From Candidatus Saccharimonadota bacterium (lineage in GTDB: Bacteria; Patescibacteriota; Saccharimonadia; Saccharimonadales; Saccharimonadaceae), in contig JAFWLB010000003.1 of assembly GCA_017514025.1 (NCBI GenBank), forward strand, positions 62,001-126,000: a stretch of DNA of 64,000 bases, written 5' to 3'. A program made the position numbers and the translations under genes. This document shows, in pieces, positions 38,886 to 47,285 of the stretch. The number at the start of each line of letters is the position of its first letter. Position 1 is the first letter of the stretch. The notes beneath the pieces were generated by a model, which worked only from the letters and a program-made list of their open reading frames with translations, had not been told where the DNA came from and made no database searches.

Positions 38886-40173
38886 TTTTTACCTCTCCTC
38901 CCATTATATCAGAAATTTTGCTCAAAGTTTCGTCTTTTGCTGCCAATTCTGGGTGCTCCCCCGCTTCGTGTATCTCAATTTGTATGTTTTCTGCTACATT
39001 TAGCAAAATCCGTTTGTTATTTTTGCTCTCTAAAATATTTTTGATGATTTTCGTACGTGGATAAAGATGCAAAACCCCACCCCGCACTTCTCTCTCGCAT
39101 TTTTCTAGCTGTTTGTAAATTACCTCACTCACCCCTTTTATTTTTTCTAATAATTCTTCCCAGTTAAAAGCAGTCTTTTTATTTGTGGCCACTTTTTTCG
39201 TTTCATTGCTTCTTATGACTTCTTTTTCTATGATTGTAGTTTTTACTTTTATTTCTCCACATAGTGCTACTAAAAGTTTCGCTTCGCCAAACGGTTCTCT
39301 CACTTCTGGCAATTTCGCCAACAAAGGCATCGACTCCGGTTTCGGATTTTCGATAATCGTTGCTACCATTTCCTCCGCCAGAGTTTCCGGTTTTATCCCG
39401 GCCGCCAGCAGATCTTTCAAAACTGTTGTAATTTTTACAACATCTCCACTAGCATACTCACCTAAAAGCTCGGCAATTTTTTCGTCCTCCGGCAGGCCCA
39501 TTGCTGCCACTACCATCTCTTTCGTGATCTCATCGTCGCTCAGTGTCGAAAGCTGATCTAGAAGTGACAAAGAGTCCCGAAATGACCCCCCACCTCTTTT
39601 AACAATAATTTCCAAAGCCTCATCGCTGATTTTGATTTTTTCTTTCTTTGCTACCGACCGCAAAAAATCTAGCATCACGTCAGCCTCGGCTAGTTTAAAA
39701 GTATAAGTTTGTGCCCGAGAAGTAATCGTCACTGGCACCTTATAGGCATCCGTCGTCGCCATAATAAAAATCACATGTGCCGGCGGCTCTTCTAGCGTCT
39801 TCAGGAGCGCATTAAACGCCTCTTTGGTCAACATGTGTACTTCGTCGATAATATAGATTTTATATTTACCACTAGTCGGAGCAATTAACGCTTTTTCTCT
39901 TAGCTCTCGGATGTTATCGATTCCGCGGTTACTCGCTCCATCGATTTCTACAATATCAACATAATCATCCTCTAGCTCATATTTAAAGCCGTTTACTTCG
40001 TGTGCAAAAATCCTAGCTACCGACGTCTTGCCCGTCCCTCTCGGCCCAATAAATAAATACGCATGCCCCACCTTCCCCGCTTTAAGGGATTTTTCCAACG
40101 AACTAGTCACTTGTTCTTGCCCGACGACGTCGCCTAATTCTAGTGGCCTATACCGTCTATACAGGTTCTTCAT
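38857..40173 (-). CDS. dnaX: DNA polymerase III clamp loader subunit DnaX, no zinc module
   Basis: 438 aa. P-loop GPRGTGKT (43-50), sensor/DEAH-type IIDEVHML and ATTDAYKVP. Between the P-loop helix and the VEIDGASNRGID motif bacterial DnaX normally has four Cys binding zinc; here the segment reads FAHEVNGFKYELEDDYVDI with none. The short length suggests a gamma-like product without a long tau tail. It starts directly after the 173-aa gene. Confidence 0.95.
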   Translation of the reverse strand: MKNLYRRYRPLELGDVVGQEQVTSSLEKSLKAGKVGHAYLFIGPRGTGKTSVARIFAHEVNGFKYELEDDYVDIVEIDGASNRGIDNIRELREKALIAPTSGKYKIYIIDEVHMLTKEAFNALLKTLEEPPAHVIFIMATTDAYKVPVTITSRAQTYTFKLAEADVMLDFLRSVAKKEKIKISDEALEIIVKRGGGSFRDSLSLLDQLSTLSDDEITKEMVVAAMGLPEDEKIAELLGEYASGDVVKITTVLKDLLAAGIKPETLAEEMVATIIENPKPESMPLLAKLPEVREPFGEAKLLVALCGEIKVKTTIIEKEVIRSNETKKVATNKKTAFNWEELLEKIKGVSEVIYKQLEKCEREVRGGVLHLYPRTKIIKNILESKNNKRILLNVAENIQIEIHEAGEHPELAAKDETLSKISDIMGGEVKNDGGYDPFQ

Positions 40174-40692
40174 CTAAAGCGCTGCCTCAACGGCCGCCCA
40201 TGTCGCATCTTCGTTCTTTGCCGGAATCGTCACCGACACTTGTGAACCCTCTCGCAAGTGGAAATACGTCACCGAGGCATACAAAATTTGGTATTCTTTA
40301 CCTGCCACCTCTACAAAATACTTATCATCATGATGGGTCAAAGTCCCGATCACATTTTTGCGCTCTACCGGCCCAATCTGCTTATATAGAAATTTCCCAT
40401 CTTCCGTGATGGTCAGCTTCATGATGTCGCCCTCCACTAATTTCGACTTCGAAGCATAGTTAGCTGGCACTGGGTAATTCTTGCCATCGGGCCCAATCAT
40501 AATTTGACCATCGAAAATCCCTTCAATAATCTTTCCGTCCGGGCTAGAAACTACCGTATCGCGTGGCGCCGAAATCGCTTCGCCATCACCCAAAATCGAA
40601 ATCAACAATTCCTTTGCTGCCGAAACGCTAGTCTCAGCCTCGCTTAGCAAGCTACGTAATCTTTTTATTTGTTTTTCTGGTATTTCAGACAT
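40174..40692 (-). CDS. Conserved hypothetical protein upstream of dnaX
   Basis: 172 aa. A short helical N-terminus (SEIPEKQIKRLRSLLSEAETSVSAAKELL) is followed by two beta-rich segments (about 45-115 and 117-165) with repeated Gly turns, resembling small barrel modules. No signal peptide. It ends at the dnaX start, so it is co-transcribed with dnaX-dnaB. The ATG at 40692 is chosen over a GTG one codon upstream; TATAATATAAT lies about 35 nt upstream. I recall similar CPR proteins without a known function. Confidence 0.7.
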   Translation of the reverse strand: MSEIPEKQIKRLRSLLSEAETSVSAAKELLISILGDGEAISAPRDTVVSSPDGKIIEGIFDGQIMIGPDGKNYPVPANYASKSKLVEGDIMKLTITEDGKFLYKQIGPVERKNVIGTLTHHDDKYFVEVAGKEYQILYASVTYFHLREGSQVSVTIPAKNEDATWAAVEAAL

Positions 40693-40829
40693 CACCTCGC
40701 ATCCTGTCTAATATATAGTATTAATATTATATTATACCTTTTGCCTATCAAAGTCAAGAATCGTTCGGCAAAGTTTTCCACCATCAAAACACCGGTCGCG
40801 TGCAAAATGTTGTAAATTTTACATAAATA

Positions 40830-41879
40830 CTATTCTGCTTTCCACAGTCCCGTATGCTTCCGCCCATCGTAAATCATCGTTGGGATACCGCGTACATTTA
40901 TCTGGTTTTCGATAATCTCTCGGTTTTCTTGCATTTTTGTCGTGGTTTCATCGTAATTCGCAATCTTGCGAATTTCCGCTACGCCCTCATCGTTTACTCC
41001 GGCATCCTTCAGCCACGCCTCTAGTTTTGCCGTCGCTTCCTCGCGCGAATAATCTTCATTGAACACATTTTGGTAACTAATCCCGTCCTGGTTTTTATCA
41101 GTAAAGATATGGTCAATCAAACTAAGTGCCAATCCAGCTTTGACCTGCTCGGCTGCCAGCATATACCGTACCACCACTTCTGAATTTTTAAATTTGTAAG
41201 TATTATCCGCGTCTTGAATCGCAAATGGCACCATTCTTACGTTATAGTTATCAAAGAACCCTGCTGCTTTTTGGTTGCGATACGACTGCATGCACGCTGA
41301 ACAACCTGGATCGAAAATATCCACCGCTACTGGCTTATCAGCCGCATCACTGTTCACTGTAATGTAATTAAAATCATAATCCTCCGCGTTGTAAGTCTGG
41401 AATTTATCCGGAATTGCCGCAAAAATCTCACCCCACTCTGTAAACCATCGCCCTGTAGCCTCCAGCGCGTTTGTCGGTTCGCTTTCGTCGATCGAGCAAA
41501 CTTCTGCTCCCAGCGAACAGGCCGACGGCTTCGTCACGTTGCAGGACCCCAGCACCCAGAGCGCCAGCAACGATTTGACCGCCGTCAAAATCGCCCATAC
41601 CGCCACAATCACGATTACTACCGCCAGTATTTCAATAATTATAGAAAGCGGCTTCATCCATTTAGGGTGTTTAATCACTACTCGGCTAAGCAAAGTATTT
41701 TTTACGTCTTCCTTAAAACCGGTTTCGCATTTCTGTAAACGCACCTTTTTCCACAAGCATCCCCAAGATTTTTTAAACATTTTCCAGTAGCTCTTGCCAA
41801 TTTTTGGCCAAAAAATCGACAAAATCGCTACAAATACACCAATCACGGCCAAAATAATAAACGCTGCAATACACACCAT
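40830..41879 (-). CDS. Membrane-anchored thioredoxin-fold protein (DsbA-like)
   Basis: 349 aa. Hydrophobic segments at about 2-25 and 77-112, then an outer thioredoxin-like domain with redox motif Cys193-Ser-Ala-Cys196 (DPGCSACMQSY) and cis-Pro motif RGIPTMIYDG. Three more Cys (113, 121, 128) lie just after the second helix. It should form or shuffle disulfides outside the cell, for example in the Cys-rich cutinase. No clear -10 box or Shine-Dalgarno site. The 137-bp gap downstream of the 173-aa gene holds that gene's promoter and nothing else that I see. Confidence 0.85.
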   Translation of the reverse strand: MVCIAAFIILAVIGVFVAILSIFWPKIGKSYWKMFKKSWGCLWKKVRLQKCETGFKEDVKNTLLSRVVIKHPKWMKPLSIIIEILAVVIVIVAVWAILTAVKSLLALWVLGSCNVTKPSACSLGAEVCSIDESEPTNALEATGRWFTEWGEIFAAIPDKFQTYNAEDYDFNYITVNSDAADKPVAVDIFDPGCSACMQSYRNQKAAGFFDNYNVRMVPFAIQDADNTYKFKNSEVVVRYMLAAEQVKAGLALSLIDHIFTDKNQDGISYQNVFNEDYSREEATAKLEAWLKDAGVNDEGVAEIRKIANYDETTTKMQENREIIENQINVRGIPTMIYDGRKHTGLWKAE

Positions 41880-41905
41880 AATATACTTATGTTATCACAA
41901 AATGA

Positions 41906-43069
41906 TTATTTGAGCAATTTTCCGAGTGAATTTTTGACTTTTTCAATATCTTTGGGTCTATTGTGCAGACCGAGCGAAAATCTCACTAACGGCGGCAGCC
42001 CCAGTACATGATCCAAATAATAATGCACGCAAAAATATCCTGTCCGCGCCATGATATTTTCACGCGACAAAGCTGAACCTAGTAGATGTGAATCCACCCC
42101 CTCTACATAAAACGACATGGTCGGGTTTGCCATCGTATTCACCAGATGGACTTTTTCCGAACTCCGCAAAAAATCAAATAATTCCGTGTAGTTATTTTCA
42201 AAATCTCGCCAAGTCGATTTTGGCACCTTTTCTAGCCATTTTAACGCCGCGCCAAACCCTACGATTTCACCCCACGCCTGCAGACCAGACTCAAACCTAG
42301 TATAACGGTGTTCCTTCCCCTCCGCTGACAGCAAATACTCGTCTTTCTTCACGTCGTCCACCATCCCCCCGCCTAGCCACAATGGCTCCAATTTTTCCAT
42401 CAAATCATCTCGCCAGACGATCACCCCGAGCGACGGCCCGTACATTTTATGCGCCGAAGTCACAATCGCATCCGCCTCTACTCCACGCACCACATCTACC
42501 GCATGCGCCAAAGTCTGCGCCGCGTCAATAATTACAATTCCGCCGGCCTTATGAACCACCTTAACCAGCTCCTTGATATTCGACAGCTTTCGTCCGTCAA
42601 AATTAGACGCACTATTCACCACCACTACCGCTCGATCAAAATCATAATCATCCAGCGGGATCGAGCCATCTTTATTTCGCTTCATCACTTCGCGCGGCAC
42701 TCCCGTCCTCTGGGCAAAAGCTATCGACGCCAAAAACGGCGAGTTGTGCTCAATCTCACTAGTCATGATTTTGGCAAATGCACCTTTACGAATTTGCGAC
42801 AAAATCAAATTTATCCCATAAGTCGTATTCAGGGCAAAAGAAGTATTATATTTTCGTTTCGGCAACTTCAGATACTTCAACATCGCATCTCGTGCCGCCT
42901 CAACTTTTTCGTCCGTTTTTACGCCCCATTTGTATTTCACCCGTTCACCGCAAGAATTATGCTTCGTGTAATAATCATTCACCGCCTCAATCACCGCCCG
43001 CGGCCTCAGACTTTGGCAAGCACTATCCAAATAAACTTCCCCCGCTCCCAAATAATCAAAATCTTCCAT
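41906..43069 (-). CDS. Class V aminotransferase, SufS-like cysteine desulfurase
   Basis: 387 aa. YLDSACQSLRP at the N-terminus, Asp in IIDAAQTLAH, PLP Lys in TSAHKMYGPSLGV and the SufS-type Cys in ARTGYFCVHYYL. It resembles group II desulfurases, but no sufBCDU genes are nearby and the substrate could be another amino acid. It is the second class V enzyme in the window, beside the NifS-like one. TATAAT (43077-43082) ends 7 nt before the ATG. Confidence 0.87.
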   Translation of the reverse strand: MEDFDYLGAGEVYLDSACQSLRPRAVIEAVNDYYTKHNSCGERVKYKWGVKTDEKVEAARDAMLKYLKLPKRKYNTSFALNTTYGINLILSQIRKGAFAKIMTSEIEHNSPFLASIAFAQRTGVPREVMKRNKDGSIPLDDYDFDRAVVVVNSASNFDGRKLSNIKELVKVVHKAGGIVIIDAAQTLAHAVDVVRGVEADAIVTSAHKMYGPSLGVIVWRDDLMEKLEPLWLGGGMVDDVKKDEYLLSAEGKEHRYTRFESGLQAWGEIVGFGAALKWLEKVPKSTWRDFENNYTELFDFLRSSEKVHLVNTMANPTMSFYVEGVDSHLLGSALSRENIMARTGYFCVHYYLDHVLGLPPLVRFSLGLHNRPKDIEKVKNSLGKLLK

Positions 43070-43086
43070 ATATATTATTATACACC

Positions 43087-43117
43087 AAAAAACTGCCTTT
43101 AAACGGGCAGTTTTTTG
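43087..43117 (-). terminator. Bidirectional-looking terminator after rplL
   Basis: AAAACTGCC (to 43097), TTTAAAC loop, GGGCAGTTTTTTG (43105-43117). On the minus strand it lies 37 nt after the rplL stop and ends with T6, closing the rplJL operon before the SufS-like promoter. Confidence 0.85.
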
Positions 43118-43153
43118 TAACTAGCTAACCTCGCAGGGAATCCCGCAGTATAT

Positions 43154-43537
43154 TTACGCGAGCTCCACGGTCGCACCAGCTTCTTCCAAAGCTTTCTTCA
43201 TCGCTTCGGCGTCATCCTTAGCGACTTTCTCTTTCACGGTCGCCGGGGCGCCGTCCACGATAGCTTTAGCCTCACCGAGGCCAAGCCCAGTAGCTTCCTT
43301 CACGGCCTTGATCACGGCAATCTTCTGAGAACCAGCGTCCTTCAAAACGACGTCGTACTCAGATTTGCCTTCGTCGGCAGCAGCTTCACCACCAGCAGCC
43401 GGACCAGCTGCCACAGCCACAGCGGCCGCAGCCGGCTCAATGCCGTATTCGTCCTTCAGGACGTTTTTAAGTTCATTTACTTCGAGAACGGTGAGTTTCA
43501 CCAATTCCTCAGCCAATTTTTTGATATCAGTTGCCAT
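43154..43537 (-). CDS. rplL: 50S ribosomal protein L7/L12
   Basis: 127 aa. N-terminal dimerisation helices, Ala/Gly-rich hinge ([18 protein letters not shown]) and C-terminal factor-binding domain with [20 protein letters not shown]. It recruits translation GTPases. AAAGGA ribosome binding site. It follows rplJ in the usual order. Confidence 0.98.
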   Translation of the reverse strand: MATDIKKLAEELVKLTVLEVNELKNVLKDEYGIEPAAAAVAVAAGPAAGGEAAADEGKSEYDVVLKDAGSQKIAVIKAVKEATGLGLGEAKAIVDGAPATVKEKVAKDDAEAMKKALEEAGATVELA

Positions 43538-43568
43538 AATATTTCCTTTCTAATTATCTATGGTTGCT

Positions 43569-44090
43569 TTATTTTGCATGAGCTTCGAGACCCGACACAA
43601 TTCCGGACAGACCGCCAGACAAGCCAGAAATGCTGTCTGTCGCCGGCGAAAGTAGCTGCGCCACCACCTGCGCAATAAGCTCGTTTTTGCTCGGCATCGC
43701 CGCCAGCTCTTTAACTTCATCCTCGGATAAATTTTTGCCCAAATCCGAAAATCCCCCCACTAAACTCAACGCATCGTGTTTTTTGGCAAACTCCGCCAAA
43801 ACTTTTGCTGGCGCCACCTCGTCTTCATCGGACACCGCGTAAAGCAATTGCCCGGTTAAACCAGTAGTGTCAGTATCTTTATAAACAGCAATCTGCCCCA
43901 TCGCTACGCGTACCAAGCGGTTTTTTACCACTTTGATTTTTACGCCCGCCTCACGAGCGTTTTTGCGAAGCTCTTGCAATTCTGCCACCGTCAATCCCTG
44001 ATATTTGGCATAAACGGTAGTTTTTGCATTTGAGAGCAACTCTGTCAAATCAGCAACCAATGTGTTCTTTTTATTCTTTGAAATTGCCAT
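43569..44090 (-). CDS. rplJ: 50S ribosomal protein L10
   Basis: 173 aa. N-terminal rRNA-binding domain (VVKNRLVRVAM) and C-terminal helix for L7/L12 dimers. AAAGGA site 6-9 nt before the ATG. It is preceded by a ~130-nt leader carrying an L10-leader-like motif, so expression is probably autoregulated by the L10-L12 complex. Confidence 0.97.
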   Translation of the reverse strand: MAISKNKKNTLVADLTELLSNAKTTVYAKYQGLTVAELQELRKNAREAGVKIKVVKNRLVRVAMGQIAVYKDTDTTGLTGQLLYAVSDEDEVAPAKVLAEFAKKHDALSLVGGFSDLGKNLSEDEVKELAAMPSKNELIAQVVAQLLSPATDSISGLSGGLSGIVSGLEAHAK

Positions 44091-44173
44091 AAAAAGTTCC
44101 TTTGGTTATTTTTTTGATAAAATTCAGTTAGCTAGTTGTTAAATAGCGTCACCAAATAACTTGTAAGAAATTT

Positions 44174-44221
44174 TCCTCGGTGGCATGATTAAGAGTAAAC
44201 TCCGCCACTGTCTTTGGTAAC
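44174..44221 (-). ncRNA. Ribosomal protein L10 leader (autoregulatory 5' UTR element)
   Basis: On the minus strand between the promoter and rplJ the RNA contains ACCAAAGACAGUGGCGG, then CUUAAUC, then GCCACCGAGG. GUGGC pairs with GCCAC. The conserved blocks (AAGACAG, CUUAAUC, CCGAGG) and their order match what I remember of the bacterial L10 leader family, which folds with a kink-turn and binds the L10(L12) complex to repress rplJL. Confidence 0.8.
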
Positions 44222-44228
44222 TACCCCC

Positions 44229-44257
44229 ATTATATCACACTTCAGCGAAAAAATCAA
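44229..44257 (-). promoter_or_regulatory. rplJL promoter
   Basis: TTGATT (44252-44257), 17-nt spacer, TGA-TATAAT extended -10 (44229-44234). The -35 overlaps the stop codon of the upstream membrane protein gene. The transcript should start near 44222, giving a leader of about 130 nt, by far the longest 5' UTR inferred in the window. Confidence 0.85.
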
Positions 44258-44817
44258 CTGACGTTCTTGGTGGTAAAGAACTGAAATACCGAGCCCAATA
44301 CGCCCAAACCACCGATCAGCGGCCAATAATAAGTTTCTTGGCTGATATCTGGCGCTAAGGCCAAAATCGCTATCGTTATCGCGTATGCCCCCACTACCGC
44401 CGTCGCAATAATCGTCGCCGGCTTCATCAACATCACCGCCGCCCCCGCCGCAATTATCCCCACTACCGCCGCAATTGCCAACGTTTGCATCTCTGTACCA
44501 AAATACTGCACCGCTGCCAGCATCACCACCGCAAAACAAATCCCACCCACGCACAATTTTTCAATCGAAAACCCTAGCAGTGCCAACAGTAACCCGCCTG
44601 CAATCGGAATTAAATTCTTATATAGCTCTGTTGTCACCACTTCTGGCCACATCTGCTCAATCGTCGGCATCAAATACATCACTCCACAAAAACCCAACAA
44701 AAACCAAATCGCAAAAAAAGCTATTTTTTTCAGTCGGTAGCCAAATAACAACACCGCCAGCCCCAATCCAAGCATAATAATAAGCTCAGGGACTTGAAAA
44801 TTTTCAATTATATCCAT
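44254..44817 (-). CDS. DUF4203/TMEM198-like polytopic membrane protein
   Basis: 187 aa, about seven hydrophobic segments with short loops and many Gly/Ala. The pattern LLFGYRLKKIAFFAIWFLLG and the glycine-rich repeats fit DUF4203. Function unknown. TATAAT (44824-44829) ends 6 nt before the ATG. It lies between rplA and rplJ, breaking the usual L11-L1-L10-L12 order. Confidence 0.75.
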   Translation of the reverse strand: MDIIENFQVPELIIMLGLGLAVLLFGYRLKKIAFFAIWFLLGFCGVMYLMPTIEQMWPEVVTTELYKNLIPIAGGLLLALLGFSIEKLCVGGICFAVVMLAAVQYFGTEMQTLAIAAVVGIIAAGAAVMLMKPATIIATAVVGAYAITIAILALAPDISQETYYWPLIGGLGVLGSVFQFFTTKNVS

Positions 44818-44834
44818 GAGCTTATTATATCACA

Positions 44835-45767
44835 CTAGTTGTAGAGATTTTCGATTTGAATCGACGGACCCATCGAAGTCGTGACATAAACCGACTTCAC
44901 ATAAGTACCTTTCAAAGACGTCGGCTTCTGCGCCTTCAAAGAGTCAAAGAAGGCATTTGCATTCTCGGCCAGCTTATCTGCCCCAAACGACACCTTACCT
45001 ACGCCAATATGCACGATCGCCTGTTTGTCCACTCGGTATTCTACCTTACCGGCCTTGGCTTCCTTCACGGCTTTTTCAATATCAGTTGTCACCGTGCCAG
45101 CCTTCGGGTTTGGCATCAAACCTTTCGGCCCTAAGAGACGCGCAAACTTACCAAGTTTCGGCATATATTGCGGCATCGAAATTAACACGTCAAAGTCAAT
45201 TGTACCTTTCTCTAGTCGTTTCAAAAATTCCTCGTCTTCAGCAATATCTGCTCCAGCCGCCTTAGCTGCCTTGCAAACGTCCAAGGGCGCAAATACCGCT
45301 ACCCGCACCTCTTTACCATTGCCGTTTGGCAATACTAAAGTCGTACGAATATTTTGGTCGGCTTGTCGCGGATCCACCCCAAGTCGTGCGTGGATTTCCA
45401 CTGAAGCGTCAAATTTCACCGGGCTAGTCTTGATCGCTAGCTCCAAAGCATCCTTCAAATTATAGGCCTTGCCCTTCTCGACTAATTTCGCCACTTCTTG
45501 GTATTTCTTACCTCGGCGCTCTAATTTCGGACGAGTTACCGGCGCTACGCCTTTTGGCTTTGCAGCTGCTTCTGTCTCTGCTATCTTGCGTTCGGCTTTG
45601 CGCGCCTGACGCTCTTCCTCCGCCTTTACTTCCTCAACATGTTTCTTAGATTTTTTACCAGACTTCGCAAAAGTCTCCGGCTCTTTGACCTTTGTTTCCT
45701 CGGTCGTGACCTCCTCAACTACGACCTCTTCTTTAATTTCTTCTTTTTTCGCCTCTTTATCGGCCAT
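44835..45767 (-). CDS. rplA: 50S ribosomal protein L1 with long charged N-terminal extension
   Basis: 310 aa, against about 230 for ordinary L1. The canonical domain starts near residue 85 (RRGKKYQEVAKLVEKGKAY) and has the signature LMPNPKAGTVT. Residues 1-80 alternate Glu- and Lys-rich blocks and look disordered. The start is the ATG at 45767 with an AAAGGA site; longer frames run past it without a site. L1 forms the stalk at the E site and may repress its own operon. Confidence 0.96.
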   Translation of the reverse strand: MADKEAKKEEIKEEVVVEEVTTEETKVKEPETFAKSGKKSKKHVEEVKAEEERQARKAERKIAETEAAAKPKGVAPVTRPKLERRGKKYQEVAKLVEKGKAYNLKDALELAIKTSPVKFDASVEIHARLGVDPRQADQNIRTTLVLPNGNGKEVRVAVFAPLDVCKAAKAAGADIAEDEEFLKRLEKGTIDFDVLISMPQYMPKLGKFARLLGPKGLMPNPKAGTVTTDIEKAVKEAKAGKVEYRVDKQAIVHIGVGKVSFGADKLAENANAFFDSLKAQKPTSLKGTYVKSVYVTTSMGPSIQIENLYN

Positions 45768-45819
45768 ATTTTTCCTTTCTGTGGTGCAAACAGACTTTCG
45801 TCCTCCCACAATTATTTAA

Positions 45820-46248
45820 TTATTCTTCGACAGCCACGCCCATCGAACGTGCTGTCCCGGCCACGATTTTAATCGCGCCTTCCATATCAATTGCGTTTAA
45901 TTGATCCATTTTCTTCTCGGCAATTTCCTGAAGCTGTGCCTTAGTGATAGTGCCAACTTTATCAGTGTTTGGCTTGCCGGAGCCTTTTTGAATTTTGATC
46001 GCTTCTCGAATCAAATCATCCACTGGCTGGCCTAGACATTTCCAGTCAAAAGTCCGATCTTCAAATACTCGAATGTGCACAATCACATTCTTACCCATCA
46101 AATCTTTGGTCGCTTCGTTAAATGGATTGATAAAATCCATCATGTTTAATCCCCACTGACCAAGCGTCGAACCTACTGGAGGCCCAGCCGTCGCCTTACC
46201 CCCCGGAATCCGGAGCTTCAAATTACCAATAACTTTCTTTTCTGCCAT
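45820..46248 (-). CDS. rplK: 50S ribosomal protein L11
   Basis: 142 aa. KLRIPGGKATAGPPVGSTLGQWGLNMMDF at the N-terminus and C-terminal rRNA-binding domain with GTARSMGV. Part of the GTPase-associated centre. AAAGG site before the ATG. The gap to nusG contains two overlapping TATAAT boxes, so it may also have its own promoter. Confidence 0.98.
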   Translation of the reverse strand: MAEKKVIGNLKLRIPGGKATAGPPVGSTLGQWGLNMMDFINPFNEATKDLMGKNVIVHIRVFEDRTFDWKCLGQPVDDLIREAIKIQKGSGKPNTDKVGTITKAQLQEIAEKKMDQLNAIDMEGAIKIVAGTARSMGVAVEE

Positions 46249-46271
46249 AAAAACCTTTCTAGTGCGTAACT

Positions 46272-46282
46272 ATTATATTATA
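46272..46282 (-). promoter_or_regulatory. Possible internal promoter (-10) of rplK-rplA
   Basis: TATAATATAAT on the minus strand (two overlapping -10 boxes, 46272-46277 and 46277-46282) between the nusG stop and rplK. It is followed by a ~20-nt leader with a Shine-Dalgarno site. No convincing -35, but a TG extended element precedes the first box. Confidence 0.45.
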
Positions 46283-46828
46283 TCACAATTGCTTAACTTG
46301 TAAAGCATCGAGCTCCACCGGAGTTTCCCGTCCAAACATCGATACCATCACCTTTATCTTACCCTTTGCGGCATCAATTTCTGAAATCGACCCATCAAAA
46401 CCTTTAAACGGCCCATCCGTGATCGACACTACTTCGCCTACTTCATACTTCACCGAGAATTTCGGATCTTCTACGCCCATCCGCTTTTTAATTTTCGTGA
46501 TTTCCTTTTCCGATACTGGCGTCGGCTGCGTCCCCGTCCCCACAAAACCAGTCACCCCCGGAGTATTGCGGATAATATACCACGTTTCGTCCGATAATTT
46601 CATATCTACCAACACATAATTTTGCAAAATTTTCCGGTCTACAATTTTACGTTTGCCATTTTTGATTTCGATTTGTTTTTCTTTTGGCACGATTGCTTCA
46701 AAAATTTTCCCAGACATTTCTACTGAACCAGTCCGCTGGTTGATCGAATCCGCTACCTTATCTTCGTAGCCACTATAGGTGGAAATCGCGTACCACGCTC
46801 TAGTGCCGTCATATCTGTTTACTGCCAT
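46283..46828 (-). CDS. nusG: Transcription termination/antitermination factor NusG
   Basis: 181 aa. NGN domain with WYAISTYSGYEDKVADSI and NTPGVTGFVG, C-terminal KOW domain with GEVVSITDGPFKGFDGSI. It couples RNA polymerase to ribosome or Rho. Shine-Dalgarno AAAGGA is rather far (about 11 nt) from the ATG. Standard secE-nusG-rplK-rplA order. Confidence 0.97.
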   Translation of the reverse strand: MAVNRYDGTRAWYAISTYSGYEDKVADSINQRTGSVEMSGKIFEAIVPKEKQIEIKNGKRKIVDRKILQNYVLVDMKLSDETWYIIRNTPGVTGFVGTGTQPTPVSEKEITKIKKRMGVEDPKFSVKYEVGEVVSITDGPFKGFDGSISEIDAAKGKIKVMVSMFGRETPVELDALQVKQL

Positions 46829-46845
46829 AGCTTATCAAATCCTTT

Positions 46846-47238
46846 CTATTTATTACCTAATATTAATCCAAACAACCACGAGAAGAATAGGTCAAGCAAA
46901 GAAATAATCACCATGAATAGCGCTGAATACACAATCACGGCTAATACCATCTTCCACGTAGTCTTACGATTCGGCCAACGCACCTGGCGAAGCTCCATCC
47001 ACGAATCGCGGATGTATCGCCAAAGATACACAAACGGCGCCACCAAGAAAAACGGCTTTTTCTCGTTCTTCTTGGGCTCGACCGAAACTTTTTTCTCAGC
47101 CGACTTCGCTTTTTCGCGCTTTGCTTTTTCGGTTTTTTTGTCTTTTACGACAACTTTTTTACGAGTAATTGTCGGCTCGTCAGATTTCTCCTCCTTACGA
47201 GGACCATCCGATGCTTTTATTCTTGTTACTTTCGCCAT
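46846..47238 (-). CDS. secE: Preprotein translocase subunit SecE with basic N-terminal extension
   Basis: 130 aa, twice the usual length of single-helix SecE. The C-terminal part has the SecE signature (WRYIRDSWMELRQVRWPNRK) followed by one membrane helix; the first ~65 residues are a Lys/Glu-rich extension. The start is placed at the ATG preceded by AAAAGGAG; a longer frame begins 21 nt upstream before that site. Confidence 0.94.
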   Translation of the reverse strand: MAKVTRIKASDGPRKEEKSDEPTITRKKVVVKDKKTEKAKREKAKSAEKKVSVEPKKNEKKPFFLVAPFVYLWRYIRDSWMELRQVRWPNRKTTWKMVLAVIVYSALFMVIISLLDLFFSWLFGLILGNK

Positions 47239-47257
47239 CTTACTCCTTTTTAGTATC

Positions 47258-47279
47258 AAAAAAGTCTGATACCAGACTT
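47258..47279 (-). terminator. Hairpin after glgP-like gene, also at the 5' end of the secE mRNA
   Basis: On the minus strand AAGTCTG-GTAT-CAGACTT followed by six T, 13 nt after the phosphorylase stop: a typical intrinsic terminator. It also lies right at the predicted start of the secE transcript from the promoter at 47286-47314, where it would form a 5' hairpin. Confidence 0.75.
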
Positions 47280-47285
47280 GTCAAT

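Noticed and set aside
42449-43102. 217-codon + strand ORF
   Set aside because: Antisense to the SufS-like gene; Arg/His/Ile-rich composition and no ribosome binding site.
44189-44554. 121-codon minus ORF extending into the rplJ leader
   Set aside because: Different frame of the DUF4203-like gene; Gly/Asp-rich shadow translation, and it would cross the rplJ promoter and leader.
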